43,968 bases of DNA from Flavobacteriaceae bacterium (GTDB taxonomy: Bacteria > Bacteroidota > Bacteroidia > Flavobacteriales > Flavobacteriaceae): NCBI GenBank assembly GCA_947456815.1, contig CANGTL010000021.1, positions 1 to 43,968 on the forward strand. The letters run 5' to 3'. The notes beneath the pieces are model-generated. The model was not told the origin of the DNA, ran no database searches, and was given only the letters and a program-made list of their open reading frames with translations. The position numbers and the translations under genes are program-made. Each line of letters starts with the position of its first letter. Position 1 is the first letter of the stretch. Below are positions 26,150 through 35,844 of the stretch, one piece after another.

Positions 26150-26245
26150 CGCCGAAAAAGGCGGGTCGGGCTTTTCGCTGCTATCTTTTGTTCGTGCCTC
26201 ACAAAAGGATGTCCGCTGCAATCCCTAACGCGGTCGGTGCAATAT
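26150..26245 (+). repeat. Intergenic repeat copy, GGGCGTTACC...CCCTAACGCG
   Basis: The ends GGGCGTTACC and AATCCCTAACGCG, with GGGTCGGGCTTTTCGCTGC, CTATCTTTTG and CAAAAGGATGTCCGCTGC between, form an ordered element. Parts match 2943-3045 in direct orientation and 1134-1256 in inverse orientation. The 26122-26358 gap contains no likely gene. Confidence 0.65.
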
Positions 26246-26358
26246 AACACGTTTCGATAGACCACATAAAACAGCTATAATTTTTCTTATTTTTGTCAAT
26301 CAAATTGCATTTTATATCAGATGCTATGCCTATTTTGTTAAATATAAATTAGATTATT

Positions 26359-27717
26359 TTGAAAAATTTACTACTCTTTGTTTTAATTGCTATTGGACCG
26401 ATTGCTTTATCGCAAACGAAATCAAAACCAAAATCTAAAACTGCAGATACTAAATTCAACATCCAAATTCAGGGGATTGTACTTGACAATTGCTCGAAGA
26501 AGTCGGACATAGCCTTTGGTGAATTTCATGGTTCAGATGCCGAAGTACAAAAAATGAAACCCAATGCCAAAGGCGAATTTACAGCCAGTTATTGGATTAG
26601 AGAACCAGGCTTATTTTTCTACAGAGTAGGAAGTGTTGCACAGTATTTCTTGGTCAGCCCAAAAGAGAAAATGTATAAAATAGGTTTGAGTTGCAACAAA
26701 AACGAACTCGAACCATTACAGGTTTTTAGCTCGACTGAAAACAAGGCGTATCAAGAATTCATGAGCCTTAGAAAAGGGCTAACCGCAGATTTTGAGAATT
26801 ACTACAACAAAAACTTGAAAGACACCATCATATTTAAGGAGTTCAGCGCTAAGTTGCACGATTATCAAAAGAAATCTGCAGTTTTAGCCAAGAAGTACAC
26901 CAATTCCTATGTTGCCAATCGACTAGTTTCTGCTGACCAGGTGAGCGAAGTAGATTTGTCATCGATTCAAAAACTTAGGGAAAGCTATCTGAAAAGACAG
27001 GTTTTTGCAGACCAGAAATTTTACAATACAACGCTTCCGTCATTGCTATTGGATAATTATCTCAATGTCATAATGGATAAAGATGACAGTTCTTTTACTG
27101 CATTTGAATGGGTGTTAAATGTCGCTTCGAAAAACACGACGGCGTCCCAACGTCTGCAAGACGTTTTGTATGAAACAATCAACAAGAGTAAACGAAAAGA
27201 TTTGATGCGGAGTTATATCTATTGGGCAAAGGCGCATCCAGATCGGATGGTTAATGAGATGACAAAATTTAAGTTAGATGGACTATCCAAAAGTATGGTC
27301 GATGCGCAATTCATCAACATTACACTTAAAGACACACTCGGAAATACCCGCGAATTAAAAGATGCTGTAACTACTTCAAAATATACGCTGGTAGCCATTT
27401 ACAATCCTGATTGTTCACACTGTATTGAAACACTTCCTAAGTTGATTCCTATTTGGGAAAAATACCAATCGAAAGGGTTGAAAATCTATACCGTTGCAGC
27501 AAAAAATGACAATACACTTTGGCTCAATTTTATCAAGAAACACACCGCGCCTGGCTGGACAAACGTCATGGAAGATCAAACAAACAGTAGTTTTGGAAAA
27601 TATTCAATAACCTCGCTACCTTCTTTTGTCCTGATTGATACGCAGGGGAAAATAGTTTCTAGGATGATTGCTTCGGAAGTGGTGACGGAGCTACAAAAAT
27701 GGTTGGCACCGCTTTAA
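26359..27717 (+). CDS. Periplasmic thioredoxin-like protein (TlpA/ResA type, long form)
   Basis: The 452-residue protein has a signal peptide ([19 protein letters not shown]), an N-terminal beta domain (about 35-125), and a helical middle (about 130-300). A C-terminal thioredoxin domain has the redox pair CSHC (352-355). This layout matches Bacteroidota thiol-disulfide oxidoreductases that act in the periplasm or on outer-membrane protein folding. The start codon is TTG at 26359; no better ATG precedes the signal peptide. A TATTTTTG box lies at 26288-26295. It ends with a 4-base convergent overlap with ade. Confidence 0.85.
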   Translation: MKNLLLFVLIAIGPIALSQTKSKPKSKTADTKFNIQIQGIVLDNCSKKSDIAFGEFHGSDAEVQKMKPNAKGEFTASYWIREPGLFFYRVGSVAQYFLVSPKEKMYKIGLSCNKNELEPLQVFSSTENKAYQEFMSLRKGLTADFENYYNKNLKDTIIFKEFSAKLHDYQKKSAVLAKKYTNSYVANRLVSADQVSEVDLSSIQKLRESYLKRQVFADQKFYNTTLPSLLLDNYLNVIMDKDDSSFTAFEWVLNVASKNTTASQRLQDVLYETINKSKRKDLMRSYIYWAKAHPDRMVNEMTKFKLDGLSKSMVDAQFINITLKDTLGNTRELKDAVTTSKYTLVAIYNPDCSHCIETLPKLIPIWEKYQSKGLKIYTVAAKNDNTLWLNFIKKHTAPGWTNVMEDQTNSSFGKYSITSLPSFVLIDTQGKIVSRMIASEVVTELQKWLAPL

Positions 27718-29333
27718 ACTTCTAAATCAACAAACGAAAAAGATTTTCCACTAAACAATCCTTTGTCCGATAATTTCAAATCGGGGATGACCAAAAGTGC
27801 CATAAAAGAAAGTGTCATAAAGGGCGCATTCAGGGTACTTCCAAGTTCTTTGGCCATGGCGTCAATTTCTTGGTAGGATTTTCCGGTATCCCAACCATTG
27901 GTATTGCTCATGATTCCGGCAACTGGAAGCGCCAGAGATTTTCTATTGTTACCATCAACGGCACAAATACCACCAGTGTTTTCGATGATGAGGTTGACCG
28001 CCCTGCAAATTTCTTCGTCTGATGTTCCGACAACCACAATATTGTGGCAATCGTGTGCCACCGAACTGGCAATGGCGCCTTTTTTCAAACCAAAATTCTT
28101 GATAAATGCAATGGCTGGTTTTGTATCTTGATATCTATTGACAACAGCCATCTTTAAGATATCATTTGACGTGTCAACTAAAATTTTTCCCTCTGATAGC
28201 AATGCTTGGCAGTGAATTTCATTGGTAATTAATTGTCCTTCCAAAGCTTCGATTACTCTAATTTTTGGTGCGGTTCCTGTAACTTCAAAGTCTGAAATTT
28301 TCTTTTTTGATGTATTGAAGTTGTTGGGCGTTTCAAAAGGGACATGCACCACAAAAGATTGACCGTTTTCCGCAACCAATTCTCCATCGATATAGGTTTG
28401 AATCACTTTAAAATCAACCAAATCTTCTACAACTATAAAGTCTGCAGCATCATTCATTTGAAGCAAACCCACATTCATCTTATAATGATGAACCGGGTTG
28501 ATACAGGCCACTTGCAATATTTTAAAAATGTCCATTCCTTTCGCAACAGCACGAGCACAAAGCGCATTGATATGATTGACAATCAAATCGTCAGGATGCT
28601 TATCATCGGAGCAAAACATCATATTTTCAAAATGTTCTGGCAGCAAATCAATCAAAGCTTCGAAGTTTTTGGCGGCGCTTCCTTCACGAATGAGGACTTT
28701 CATTCCCAGCGATAATTTCTCTTGTGCCTCATCAAACGTAAAGCACTCATGATCGGTCGTAATGCCAGCAGTAATATATTTTTTTATGGGTTCACCGCGC
28801 AGCCCAGGCGCATGTCCATCTACAGGTTTTCCGAAGTGTTTTGCCCATTCAATTTTCTTTAAAACTTCGGGATCGTCGAAAAGAACGCCCGGATAATTCA
28901 TCATTTCTGATAAATAAAAAATATCGGGATGAGCCATCAATTCCTTAATGTCTTCCGCATCTATGACTGCTCCAGCGGTTTCATACGCTGTAGCAGGAAC
29001 ACAAGAAGGCGCACCAAAATGAAACTTCAACGGCACTTTTTTACTGTTTTCAATCATATAATACACACCTTCTTTTCCGAGTACATTCGCAATTTCATGC
29101 GGGTCGGAAATAGTTGCGACGGTTCCGTGAAGTACCGCCAGTTTAGCAAATTCTGAAGGCACTAGCATCGAGCTTTCAATATGAATGTGTGCGTCTATAA
29201 AGCCAGGTAGAATATACATTTTTACGTTGTGTTCTTTTGCTGCAATGGATGTGATTTTTCCGTTTTCGACAGTAATTTCACCAGAATAAATACGTCTGTT
29301 TTTGATATCTACTATTTGACCTTGGATTTGCAT
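27714..29333 (-). CDS. ade: Adenine deaminase
   Basis: Ade converts adenine to hypoxanthine and ammonia in purine salvage. The 539 residues fit the amidohydrolase-type adenine deaminases: [16 protein letters not shown] with metal ligands H49/H51, [10 protein letters not shown], and CSDDKHPDD. The C-terminal domain has [15 protein letters not shown] and [16 protein letters not shown]. Its start lies about 75 bases from the divergent recJ frame. No riboswitch is apparent. Confidence 0.94.
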   Translation of the reverse strand: MQIQGQIVDIKNRRIYSGEITVENGKITSIAAKEHNVKMYILPGFIDAHIHIESSMLVPSEFAKLAVLHGTVATISDPHEIANVLGKEGVYYMIENSKKVPLKFHFGAPSCVPATAYETAGAVIDAEDIKELMAHPDIFYLSEMMNYPGVLFDDPEVLKKIEWAKHFGKPVDGHAPGLRGEPIKKYITAGITTDHECFTFDEAQEKLSLGMKVLIREGSAAKNFEALIDLLPEHFENMMFCSDDKHPDDLIVNHINALCARAVAKGMDIFKILQVACINPVHHYKMNVGLLQMNDAADFIVVEDLVDFKVIQTYIDGELVAENGQSFVVHVPFETPNNFNTSKKKISDFEVTGTAPKIRVIEALEGQLITNEIHCQALLSEGKILVDTSNDILKMAVVNRYQDTKPAIAFIKNFGLKKGAIASSVAHDCHNIVVVGTSDEEICRAVNLIIENTGGICAVDGNNRKSLALPVAGIMSNTNGWDTGKSYQEIDAMAKELGSTLNAPFMTLSFMALLVIPDLKLSDKGLFSGKSFSFVDLEV

Positions 29334-29467
29334 GAGATTGTATTTTTAAACAAATAACGAAATTTTTTTGAAATGAATTTTCATGTCGATGCTAAAGTTA
29401 GTTCTATTTGTTTTTTTCTAAATTTGAAAAACAATTCATTGAGTACACACCAAACAAATTTTATCTT

Positions 29468-31156
29468 ATGCGCTGGACAATCAAACCACAACCAGAATCT
29501 GACCAATTGAAACATCTGATGGATGTTTTGAATATTGACGAAGTAACCGCAACACTTTTAATTCACCGCGGCATCACGACCTTCGAGCAAGCCAAAGCTT
29601 TTTTTCGACCCAACTTAGAAGATTTGCACGATCCTTATCTGATGAAAGATATGGATTTGGCCGTTGATCGAATCGAAAAAGCAATGTTAAATCAAGAAAA
29701 TATCCTAGTCTTCGGAGATTATGATGTAGATGGAACAACAGCAGTTTCCCTGGTTTCTTCCTATCTAAAAACTATTTATCCGAACATAGCGACGTACATT
29801 CCGGATCGATATGATGAAGGTTACGGCATATCTTATAAAGGAATCGACTTTGCCGATGACAACGGTTTTTCGTTGATCATTGCTCTAGATTGCGGGATCA
29901 AATCGATAGACCACATCGATTACGCACAAGAAAAAAGCATCGATTTTATTATTTGTGATCACCATCGTCCAGGTGATGTTTTACCGAAAGCGGTTGCGGT
30001 CCTAGATCCAAAACGAGAAGATTGCAGTTATCCTTATGATGAACTTTGTGGTTGCGGCGTTGGATTCAAGTTGATTCAAGCGTTAGGACAAAACAGAAAT
30101 CAAACTATTGATGATTTTGTTGAATATCTAGATTTAGTGGCAACGGCCATTGCGGCAGACATTGTTCCCATTACCGGCGAAAACCGGATCTTGGCTTATT
30201 TTGGATTGCAGGTAATCAATAGCAAACCTCGTCCTGGAATTCAGGCTTTGATTCAACAAGTAAAAAAGAAAGAACTCACCATTACGGATGTTGTCTTTAT
30301 AGTTGCTCCCAGGATCAACGCCGCTGGTCGCATCAAACACGGAAATCATGCTGTTGAATTACTTACCGAGTTCAATTTGGAGCAAGCACAACAATTTGCT
30401 TCTGAAATCGAACAATATAATTCAGATCGTAAAGATTTGGATAAATCCATTACCAGAATGGCTTTGCATCAAATTGAAGACAATAATGAAAAAGAGCAAT
30501 TCACAACCGTCGTTTTTCAAGAAGATTGGCATAAAGGCGTCATCGGAATTGTAGCTTCCCGATTGATAGAAGTCTATTACAGACCCACCATTGTATTTAC
30601 TAAAAGCGGCGACAAATATGCAGCGTCAGCCCGCTCTGTTGTTGGATTTGATGTATATAACGCGCTAGAAGCTTGTGCAGAACATTTGGAACAGTTCGGA
30701 GGTCATATGTACGCAGCAGGGATGACTTTGAAACCTGAAAACTATCAAAAATTTAAAGACGCATTCGAAAAAGTAGTTCAAGAAACCATTGCGCCCGAAA
30801 TGTTGACTCCTGAAATTGAAGTGGACGCCGAAATTGATTTTACTGAAATCACACCAAAACTAACTCGAATTCTAAAGCAGTTCGAACCCTTTGGTCCGCA
30901 AAATCGAACGCCGGTATTTTGGAGTAAAAACGTCGTTGATACAGGTTATGGAAAAACGATAGGATCCGATAATACTCATTTGAAGCTAAACTTAAAACAA
31001 AAAAAATCGCCAAGTTTTTCAGCAATTGGGTTTGGTTTGGCAGATAAGTTAGATGTAATTCAAAACAAAAAGCCTTTTGAAGCGGTTTATTGTATTGAGG
31101 AAAACGAGTGGAATGGTATGGTTTCAGTGCAATTGCGATTGAAAGACATCAAATAG
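29468..31156 (+). CDS. recJ: Single-stranded-DNA exonuclease RecJ
   Basis: RecJ degrades single-stranded DNA 5'-3' in RecF recombination, mismatch and base-excision repair. The protein has 562 residues from this ATG, with DHH-family motifs: GDYDVDG (83-89), CDHHRPGD (DHH 164-166) and the DHHA1 motif GGHMYAAGMTL. An OB-like C-terminus follows. The ATG at 29468 (MRWTIKPQP) is chosen over an in-frame TTG 60 bases upstream. Relatives start here, and a TAAATTTG promoter-like box (29419-29426) lies in the extra segment. Confidence 0.95.
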   Translation: MRWTIKPQPESDQLKHLMDVLNIDEVTATLLIHRGITTFEQAKAFFRPNLEDLHDPYLMKDMDLAVDRIEKAMLNQENILVFGDYDVDGTTAVSLVSSYLKTIYPNIATYIPDRYDEGYGISYKGIDFADDNGFSLIIALDCGIKSIDHIDYAQEKSIDFIICDHHRPGDVLPKAVAVLDPKREDCSYPYDELCGCGVGFKLIQALGQNRNQTIDDFVEYLDLVATAIAADIVPITGENRILAYFGLQVINSKPRPGIQALIQQVKKKELTITDVVFIVAPRINAAGRIKHGNHAVELLTEFNLEQAQQFASEIEQYNSDRKDLDKSITRMALHQIEDNNEKEQFTTVVFQEDWHKGVIGIVASRLIEVYYRPTIVFTKSGDKYAASARSVVGFDVYNALEACAEHLEQFGGHMYAAGMTLKPENYQKFKDAFEKVVQETIAPEMLTPEIEVDAEIDFTEITPKLTRILKQFEPFGPQNRTPVFWSKNVVDTGYGKTIGSDNTHLKLNLKQKKSPSFSAIGFGLADKLDVIQNKKPFEAVYCIEENEWNGMVSVQLRLKDIK

Positions 31157-31158
31157 TG

Positions 31159-31908
31159 TCACTCGAATTTTTTCAATTCAAAGGAAGTTCCATCGAAAAC
31201 ACCGTAAGTAAAATAGCCAATCCAGTCGCCTAAATTCACATATTCAGAATTTTCTCCAACCTTGATAATCATAGGTAAATGACGGTGTCCGAAAATGAGG
31301 TAATCGTAGTGTTGTGTTTCTAATTTTCGTTTCGAATATTGCACCAGCCATTCGTTGTCTTCTCCAAGAAATTTTACATCCGCATCACCGGAAATCAGTT
31401 TGTTTTTGACCGAAAGATAATGTGCCAATGAAACACCAATGTCAGGATGCAGCCATCGGAATATCCATTTTGAAAGTGGGTGCACAAACACTTTTTTCAT
31501 TCGTTTGTAGCCTTTATCACCCGGACCTTTTCCATCGCCATGACCAATCAAGAAGGTTTTGCGTCCAAAAGTGTATACTTGATTATCATGATAAACAGGA
31601 ATATTCAATTCTTTTTCAAAGTAATCAGTCATCCATAAATCATGGTTGCCGACAAAGAAATAGATTGGAATGCCACTATCTCTAATTTCAGCGAGTTTAC
31701 CTAGAATTCTGATAAATCCTTTTGGGACCACTTTTTTATATTCAAACCAAAAATCAAATAAATCGCCTAATAAAAAAATGGCTTCTGCGTCTTTCTTAAT
31801 TTCATCGAGCCAAGCCACGAACTTTTGTTCACGTGGAAAACTTAATTCCGCAGTTGGCGCGCCAAAATGTTGGTCGGAGGCGAAATATATTTTTTTGTTT
31901 GGAGTCAT
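31159..31908 (-). CDS. lpxH: UDP-2,3-diacylglucosamine hydrolase (LpxH family)
   Basis: LpxH cleaves UDP-2,3-diacylglucosamine to lipid X in lipid A synthesis at the inner membrane. The 249-residue calcineurin-like protein keeps all metal motifs: SDQHFG (D12, H14), GDLFDFW (D49), GNHD (N88-H89-D90), GHGDG and GHRHLP. The surface is basic, as expected for a membrane-peripheral enzyme. It is convergent with recJ and follows queD by 27 bases. The family also contains other phosphohydrolases, so the exact reaction is inferred. Confidence 0.88.
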   Translation of the reverse strand: MTPNKKIYFASDQHFGAPTAELSFPREQKFVAWLDEIKKDAEAIFLLGDLFDFWFEYKKVVPKGFIRILGKLAEIRDSGIPIYFFVGNHDLWMTDYFEKELNIPVYHDNQVYTFGRKTFLIGHGDGKGPGDKGYKRMKKVFVHPLSKWIFRWLHPDIGVSLAHYLSVKNKLISGDADVKFLGEDNEWLVQYSKRKLETQHYDYLIFGHRHLPMIIKVGENSEYVNLGDWIGYFTYGVFDGTSFELKKFE

Positions 31909-31935
31909 AAATGAATTGCTCTTTTTGGTTTCAAA

Positions 31936-32388
31936 TTACAAATTGTCGCTGGCAAACCATTGTGCGAAAGAAGTGTCTGTTTCCTGTAATTTTAGCGAAT
32001 GCAATTCGATGGTTTTTGGCAATCGGCTTTTTATTTTTTGTGCAAAATCGATGACCATGTTTTCGCTTGTGGGCTGGTAATCGACCAAAATAACGTGATG
32101 CCCGCGATCTATTAATTCGTTCGCTAGTTCTATATGTGGCGTCGTTTGATTAAAAACGGTGGCATGATCAAAATGATCGACAATTTCTTCTTTGACAATT
32201 TTCTTTAGATCAGAAAAATCGATTACCATTCCGAATTTTACATTGTTCCGGTCAGCAATAGGGACGCCAATTACTGTTACAGATAACTTATAACTATGGC
32301 CATGAACGTTTTTGCATTTTCCATCATAGCCATACAGTGCGTGACCAGTTTCAAAACTAAATTCTTTCGTTATTCTAATCTTACTCAT
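31936..32388 (-). CDS. queD: 6-pyruvoyl-tetrahydropterin synthase family protein (QueD-like)
   Basis: QueD makes 6-carboxytetrahydropterin, an early step to queuosine. The 150-residue protein has the zinc ligands H16, H29 and H31 in FETGHALYGYDGKCKNVHGHSY, catalytic C25, and a later DHATVFN and PTSENMVI. The CxxxHGH form is that of QueD rather than PTPS. It is upstream of lpxH on the same strand; no PreQ1 riboswitch is visible before it. Confidence 0.92.
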   Translation of the reverse strand: MSKIRITKEFSFETGHALYGYDGKCKNVHGHSYKLSVTVIGVPIADRNNVKFGMVIDFSDLKKIVKEEIVDHFDHATVFNQTTPHIELANELIDRGHHVILVDYQPTSENMVIDFAQKIKSRLPKTIELHSLKLQETDTSFAQWFASDNL

Positions 32389-32459
32389 TTAATAAAATTT
32401 GAAGCAAAGGTAATTACTTTTGAAATAACACTAGCCAGATTTTATGCAGACCATTAAAT

Positions 32460-32490
32460 AAAAAAAGCCGCCAGAAGCGACTTTTTATTA
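32460..32490 (-). terminator. Terminator of the Omp28-like gene
   Basis: On the minus strand AAAAAGTCGC pairs with GCGGCTTTTT (one U-G pair), loop TTCTG, followed by T residues. Confidence 0.75.
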
Positions 32491-32504
32491 TATGTTTCGT
32501 TTAG

Positions 32505-33338
32505 CTACAGATTTTCTTGGAAAGTTTGGTTTTCATTTGATTTAGCAGCTCTCACATTAATAACATTATTGTTTTCTTCGATAACAAATGCTACAAAATT
32601 GACGTTTGCTGCGTTAGCTACATTTGACGGAATGGGAACCGAAAAATTGGTTGTAACGGTCTGATTGTAATTGGTATTTGTAAGTGGATCTCCCAAAAGG
32701 TTTGTCAAAGAGGCTCTAAGAACGTGATTGTGTTCAAAACTAGGAATTGGATTTACTCCTCCGTAAAAGTTGGAATAATTAGTTTGTCGGTAAATTAATT
32801 TATCTTCTAAGACATAAACTACTAATCTTAATTTTGAATAATTCTGTGCAAATTTAACTTTGACAGCAAGATTAATGTTTCCGTTGGCTACTGTCGAGTT
32901 CAGCGCTAGACCAAGACCGCAATTGTTGCTTGTCAAATTCAGCGCTTGCTGCACATTATTGACTTCAGGAAAGGTCCACGTTGTCGTTCTATTCAATCGA
33001 GATTGTGGCAACGCTAATACAGAATTAGGAGAAATTAAATCTTTTAGTGGTTGAATTCCCACAAAATTGTAGGGGTCATTGCCGTGGTGTATAGCAACGG
33101 AAACCACCCTTTCTGATGCTTCCTTTGTTTTTTCAATTGCATAAGAAACCCTCGCGCAATTACCACACCAAGTTCCAGTATAATCTTCTATTAATACTTG
33201 TTTTTGAAAAAGGCCAACGATTGGCTCGGCATCGACACTGTCATTAATATCTATAGGATTGTAAACCACATTGTTATCGCTGCAAGACATTAGTGAAAGG
33301 GTCAAAAAAAAGACTCCTATAAAGTAATAATTTTTCAT
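32505..33338 (-). CDS. Omp28-related lipoprotein with thioredoxin-like CxxC
   Basis: The 277-residue protein has a lipoprotein signal with C19 after LMSCS. A thioredoxin-like segment VLIEDYTGTWCGNCARVS holds C58 and C61. The C-terminal half is beta-rich and ends FVAFVIEENNNVINV. Such proteins are surface or periplasmic lipoproteins of Bacteroidota with unclear function. It is divergent from a TlpA-like gene and a DUF6029 gene, an arrangement that suggests shared work in envelope thiol chemistry. Confidence 0.82.
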   Translation of the reverse strand: MKNYYFIGVFFLTLSLMSCSDNNVVYNPIDINDSVDAEPIVGLFQKQVLIEDYTGTWCGNCARVSYAIEKTKEASERVVSVAIHHGNDPYNFVGIQPLKDLISPNSVLALPQSRLNRTTTWTFPEVNNVQQALNLTSNNCGLGLALNSTVANGNINLAVKVKFAQNYSKLRLVVYVLEDKLIYRQTNYSNFYGGVNPIPSFEHNHVLRASLTNLLGDPLTNTNYNQTVTTNFSVPIPSNVANAANVNFVAFVIEENNNVINVRAAKSNENQTFQENL

Positions 33339-33433
33339 AGCAAAAAAATTAAAAATTTAGAATACAAATAAAACAAATTTTATTTTATTTTAATGATAAT
33401 AATTTAGTTATTTGCAGCTAAAACGATACAATT

Positions 33434-33910
33434 ATGAAGAAATTTTGTCTGCTAGTATTATTTATTAATGTAAGTGTATTTGCCCAGAAACAACTTCCGA
33501 ATATAAATTTAGCCAATATTGACGGTAAGTCAATTTCTTTGAAATCAGATTTTGTGGAAAAGGACAAATTATATGTTTTTTCTTTTTGGGCAACTTGGTG
33601 CACGCCCTGCATAAGTGAATTAGACGAGATGAATGATTTGCAAGAAGAATGGAAAAAAAGCCTAAACTTTGAAATAATAGCGGTGTCTACAGATGATTCT
33701 AGAACCCAGAAAAGAGTCAAGCCTTTAATAAATGGAAAGGGTTGGGATTTTAAGGTTTTGTTGGATACAAATCAAGATTTCAAGAGAGCATTATCTATTG
33801 TAAATATTCCTTATACCATTGTTGTTAAAAACGGCGAAATTGTGCATATTCAAAATGGTTATGTACCAGGAAATGAAAAAGTATTGGTAGAGAAAATGAA
33901 AACGCTATAG
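33434..33910 (+). CDS. TlpA-like periplasmic thioredoxin
   Basis: A 158-residue exported protein: signal peptide (1-17), then a thioredoxin fold with the active site FWATWCTPC (C56, C59) and the cis-proline region VNIPYTIVV. Members of this family reduce or oxidise disulfides in envelope proteins. The DUF6029 gene follows after 3 bases, so they form an operon. Confidence 0.9.
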   Translation: MKKFCLLVLFINVSVFAQKQLPNINLANIDGKSISLKSDFVEKDKLYVFSFWATWCTPCISELDEMNDLQEEWKKSLNFEIIAVSTDDSRTQKRVKPLINGKGWDFKVLLDTNQDFKRALSIVNIPYTIVVKNGEIVHIQNGYVPGNEKVLVEKMKTL

Positions 33911-33913
33911 ACT

Positions 33914-35584
33914 ATGAAGATTAAATTATTTCTTTTCATTGTCATAAGCACTTTCATATCACACGCCCAAGAGGTATCTATGCCAGAAAAAGTAAATTTC
34001 TATGGCGGTTTTGAGTCCAATTCTCAATGGTACTTAAATGACAAGGGCCTTAATGTTGTGCATCCCGAAACTCCTTTGAGAGCCAATAGTTATCTATTTA
34101 CTAATCTCAAATACAAGGATTGGATAGCAGGTGTACAGGCCGAATCTTATGAAGATCAAGCGCTATTAAATTTCAATCCACGATATGACAAGACTGATGT
34201 AGCGACTTATTTTTTGCAGTTCAAAAACGAGAAAATAGATCTAACGGCAGGCTACTTTTATGAGCAGTTTGGTAGCGGATTGTTGTATAGAAGTTGGGAA
34301 GACAGAGCGCTGGGCATCAATAATTCATTAAGAGGTGGTAGAGTTATTTTCAAACCTACAGCTTATTTTACTCTGAAGAGCATTTACGGCCGACAAAGAA
34401 CAGGATTCGATATTTCAAAGAGCGAAATTTATGGTGTTGATACAGAAATTGTTTTGTCGGACATTTTCAAAATGAAGTCATCAGAGTTGCTGTTCGGTGT
34501 GACTTACGTAGGGCGGGAAGAAATTGTCGAGACAATTGCCAATCCAAATTTCAATAGTTTGACAAATGGATATGCGGCAAGAATAGACTTTTCTCATAAA
34601 GGCTTTTATTTCTCAACAGAATTTAATTACAAATCAAATGATGCCATCATAGAGGTAATTGATCAAATTGCAAACGATTTCATTAAGCCAGGAAATGCAT
34701 TGTTGATGAACGCGGGTTATTCCAAAAAAGGATTCGGCATTGATGCTTCGTTTAGACGACTTGAAAACATGGGATTTTTCTCTGAAAGGATTGCAAAAGG
34801 AAATGCGTTCAACGACAGGATTATGAATTTTGTTCCTAGTCTGACAAAGCAGCATCATTACAATTTGGCAAATATCTACGTGTATCAAGCACAGCCAAAT
34901 GTTCTCCTAGGAGACGAAACACTATTGAAGACAGGGGAAATAGGAGGTCAATTAGATTTATTCTATAATTTTAAGAAGAATTCATTTTTTGGAGGTAAAT
35001 ATGGAAGTAAGTTGGCCATCAATCTTTCGAATTGGCATGCCTTAGCAGGAACATTTTATCTTCCTAAAAAAGATTATTCGACCGAATTTTTAAGTTTTGG
35101 GAAAAAGTATTTTTCTGATTACAATATAGAATTCACAAAAAAATGGAATTCAAAATTGCAGACCGTTTTTACTTATATAAACCAATACTATGACAAAAAA
35201 CTTATCGAGGAAACAGATGGTTTAGTGAAAACAAATATTTTAGGTGCAGAGGCAACGTATAAATTCAATGATTCTCAATCTATTAGAGTGGTTGGTGAGC
35301 ATATGTGGGCAGACTATGATAGGAAAAACTGGGTGGCATCTACTTTAGAGTTTAACCTCAATTCAAAACTTTCTTTCTTTACTGCTGATATGTATAATTA
35401 CGGAAATGATGATCCAGAAGCACGAAATCACTATTATAATTTGGGTGGGGCATTTCGACAAAAATCAACTAGAATTGCTTTAAGTTATGGTAGACAAAGA
35501 GGAGGTTTGGTTTGTGTTGGTGGCGTTTGCCGTTTTGTTCCTGAAAGTTCAGGTGTGTCTTTGTCTTTGAATACAACTTTTTAA
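33914..35584 (+). CDS. DUF6029 family outer-membrane protein
   Basis: A 556-residue protein with a signal peptide (1-18). Aromatic-rich alternating strands extend through the whole length, ending SGVSLSLNTTF, a typical beta-barrel C-terminus. Its ends and the DRALGINNSLRGGRV region match the Bacteroidota DUF6029 family, usually found near Omp28 and TlpA genes. Two cysteines near the end (LVCVGGVCRF) are a plausible target for its TlpA neighbour. Its function is unknown. The tRNA-Ala promoter lies inside its last codons. Confidence 0.82.
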   Translation: MKIKLFLFIVISTFISHAQEVSMPEKVNFYGGFESNSQWYLNDKGLNVVHPETPLRANSYLFTNLKYKDWIAGVQAESYEDQALLNFNPRYDKTDVATYFLQFKNEKIDLTAGYFYEQFGSGLLYRSWEDRALGINNSLRGGRVIFKPTAYFTLKSIYGRQRTGFDISKSEIYGVDTEIVLSDIFKMKSSELLFGVTYVGREEIVETIANPNFNSLTNGYAARIDFSHKGFYFSTEFNYKSNDAIIEVIDQIANDFIKPGNALLMNAGYSKKGFGIDASFRRLENMGFFSERIAKGNAFNDRIMNFVPSLTKQHHYNLANIYVYQAQPNVLLGDETLLKTGEIGGQLDLFYNFKKNSFFGGKYGSKLAINLSNWHALAGTFYLPKKDYSTEFLSFGKKYFSDYNIEFTKKWNSKLQTVFTYINQYYDKKLIEETDGLVKTNILGAEATYKFNDSQSIRVVGEHMWADYDRKNWVASTLEFNLNSKLSFFTADMYNYGNDDPEARNHYYNLGGAFRQKSTRIALSYGRQRGGLVCVGGVCRFVPESSGVSLSLNTTF

Positions 35585-35594
35585 TTTATATTTG
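35566..35594 (+). promoter_or_regulatory. Promoter of tRNA-Ala, inside the DUF6029 gene end
   Basis: TTTG (35566-35569), a 17-base spacer and TATATTTG (35587-35594) fully match the Bacteroidota consensus, about 10 bases before the tRNA. Confidence 0.75.
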
Positions 35595-35603
35595 CCACAA
35601 ATT

Positions 35604-35677
35604 GGGGGATTAGCTCATTTGGCTAGAGCGCTTGCCTGGCAGGCAAGAGGTGGTCGGTTCGAATCCGATATTCTCCA
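35604..35677 (+). tRNA. tRNA-Ala (anticodon GGC)
   Basis: A 74-nt cloverleaf: acceptor stem 35604-35610 with 35670-35676 (two G-T pairs), D arm AGCTC...GAGC, anticodon stem CTTGC/GCAAG around loop CTGGCAG with GGC at 35638-35640, and T arm GGTTCGAATCC. CCA is not encoded. It marks the left border of the accessory region. Confidence 0.95.
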
Positions 35678-35688
35678 CAAGTAAATTC

Positions 35689-35719
35689 AAGCCTTACAGC
35701 AATGTGAGGCTTTTTTTAT
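35689..35719 (+). terminator. Terminator after tRNA-Ala
   Basis: AAGCCTTACA (35689-35698), loop GCAA, TGTGAGGCTT (35703-35712, one T-G pair), then a T run. Confidence 0.85.
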
Positions 35720-35772
35720 GGAGTCTAAGTGGCGATTTAGAGTGGAGTTTTGATGGTTTGAGTGTAAAAATG

Positions 35773-35797
35773 AAGCTCCACTTATAGGGTGGAGCTT
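35773..35797 (-). terminator. Hairpin at the end of the SPFH operon
   Basis: AAGCTCCAC (35773-35781) and GTGGAGCTT (35789-35797) form a 9-bp stem with 7-base loop. On the minus strand it lies about 50 bases past the last cistron and is followed by CATTTTTACA, a modest T tail. The rest of 35720-35844 shows nothing else. Confidence 0.6.
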
Positions 35798-35844
35798 ATT
35801 TGTATTAGGTAATGAAATATAATTATAAAAGAAAATTCTATTGA

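Noticed and set aside
35604..35677. tRNA-Ala 3' end as a visible attachment repeat
   Set aside because: No second copy of the T-arm/acceptor sequence was found elsewhere in the window; the other border may lie outside it.
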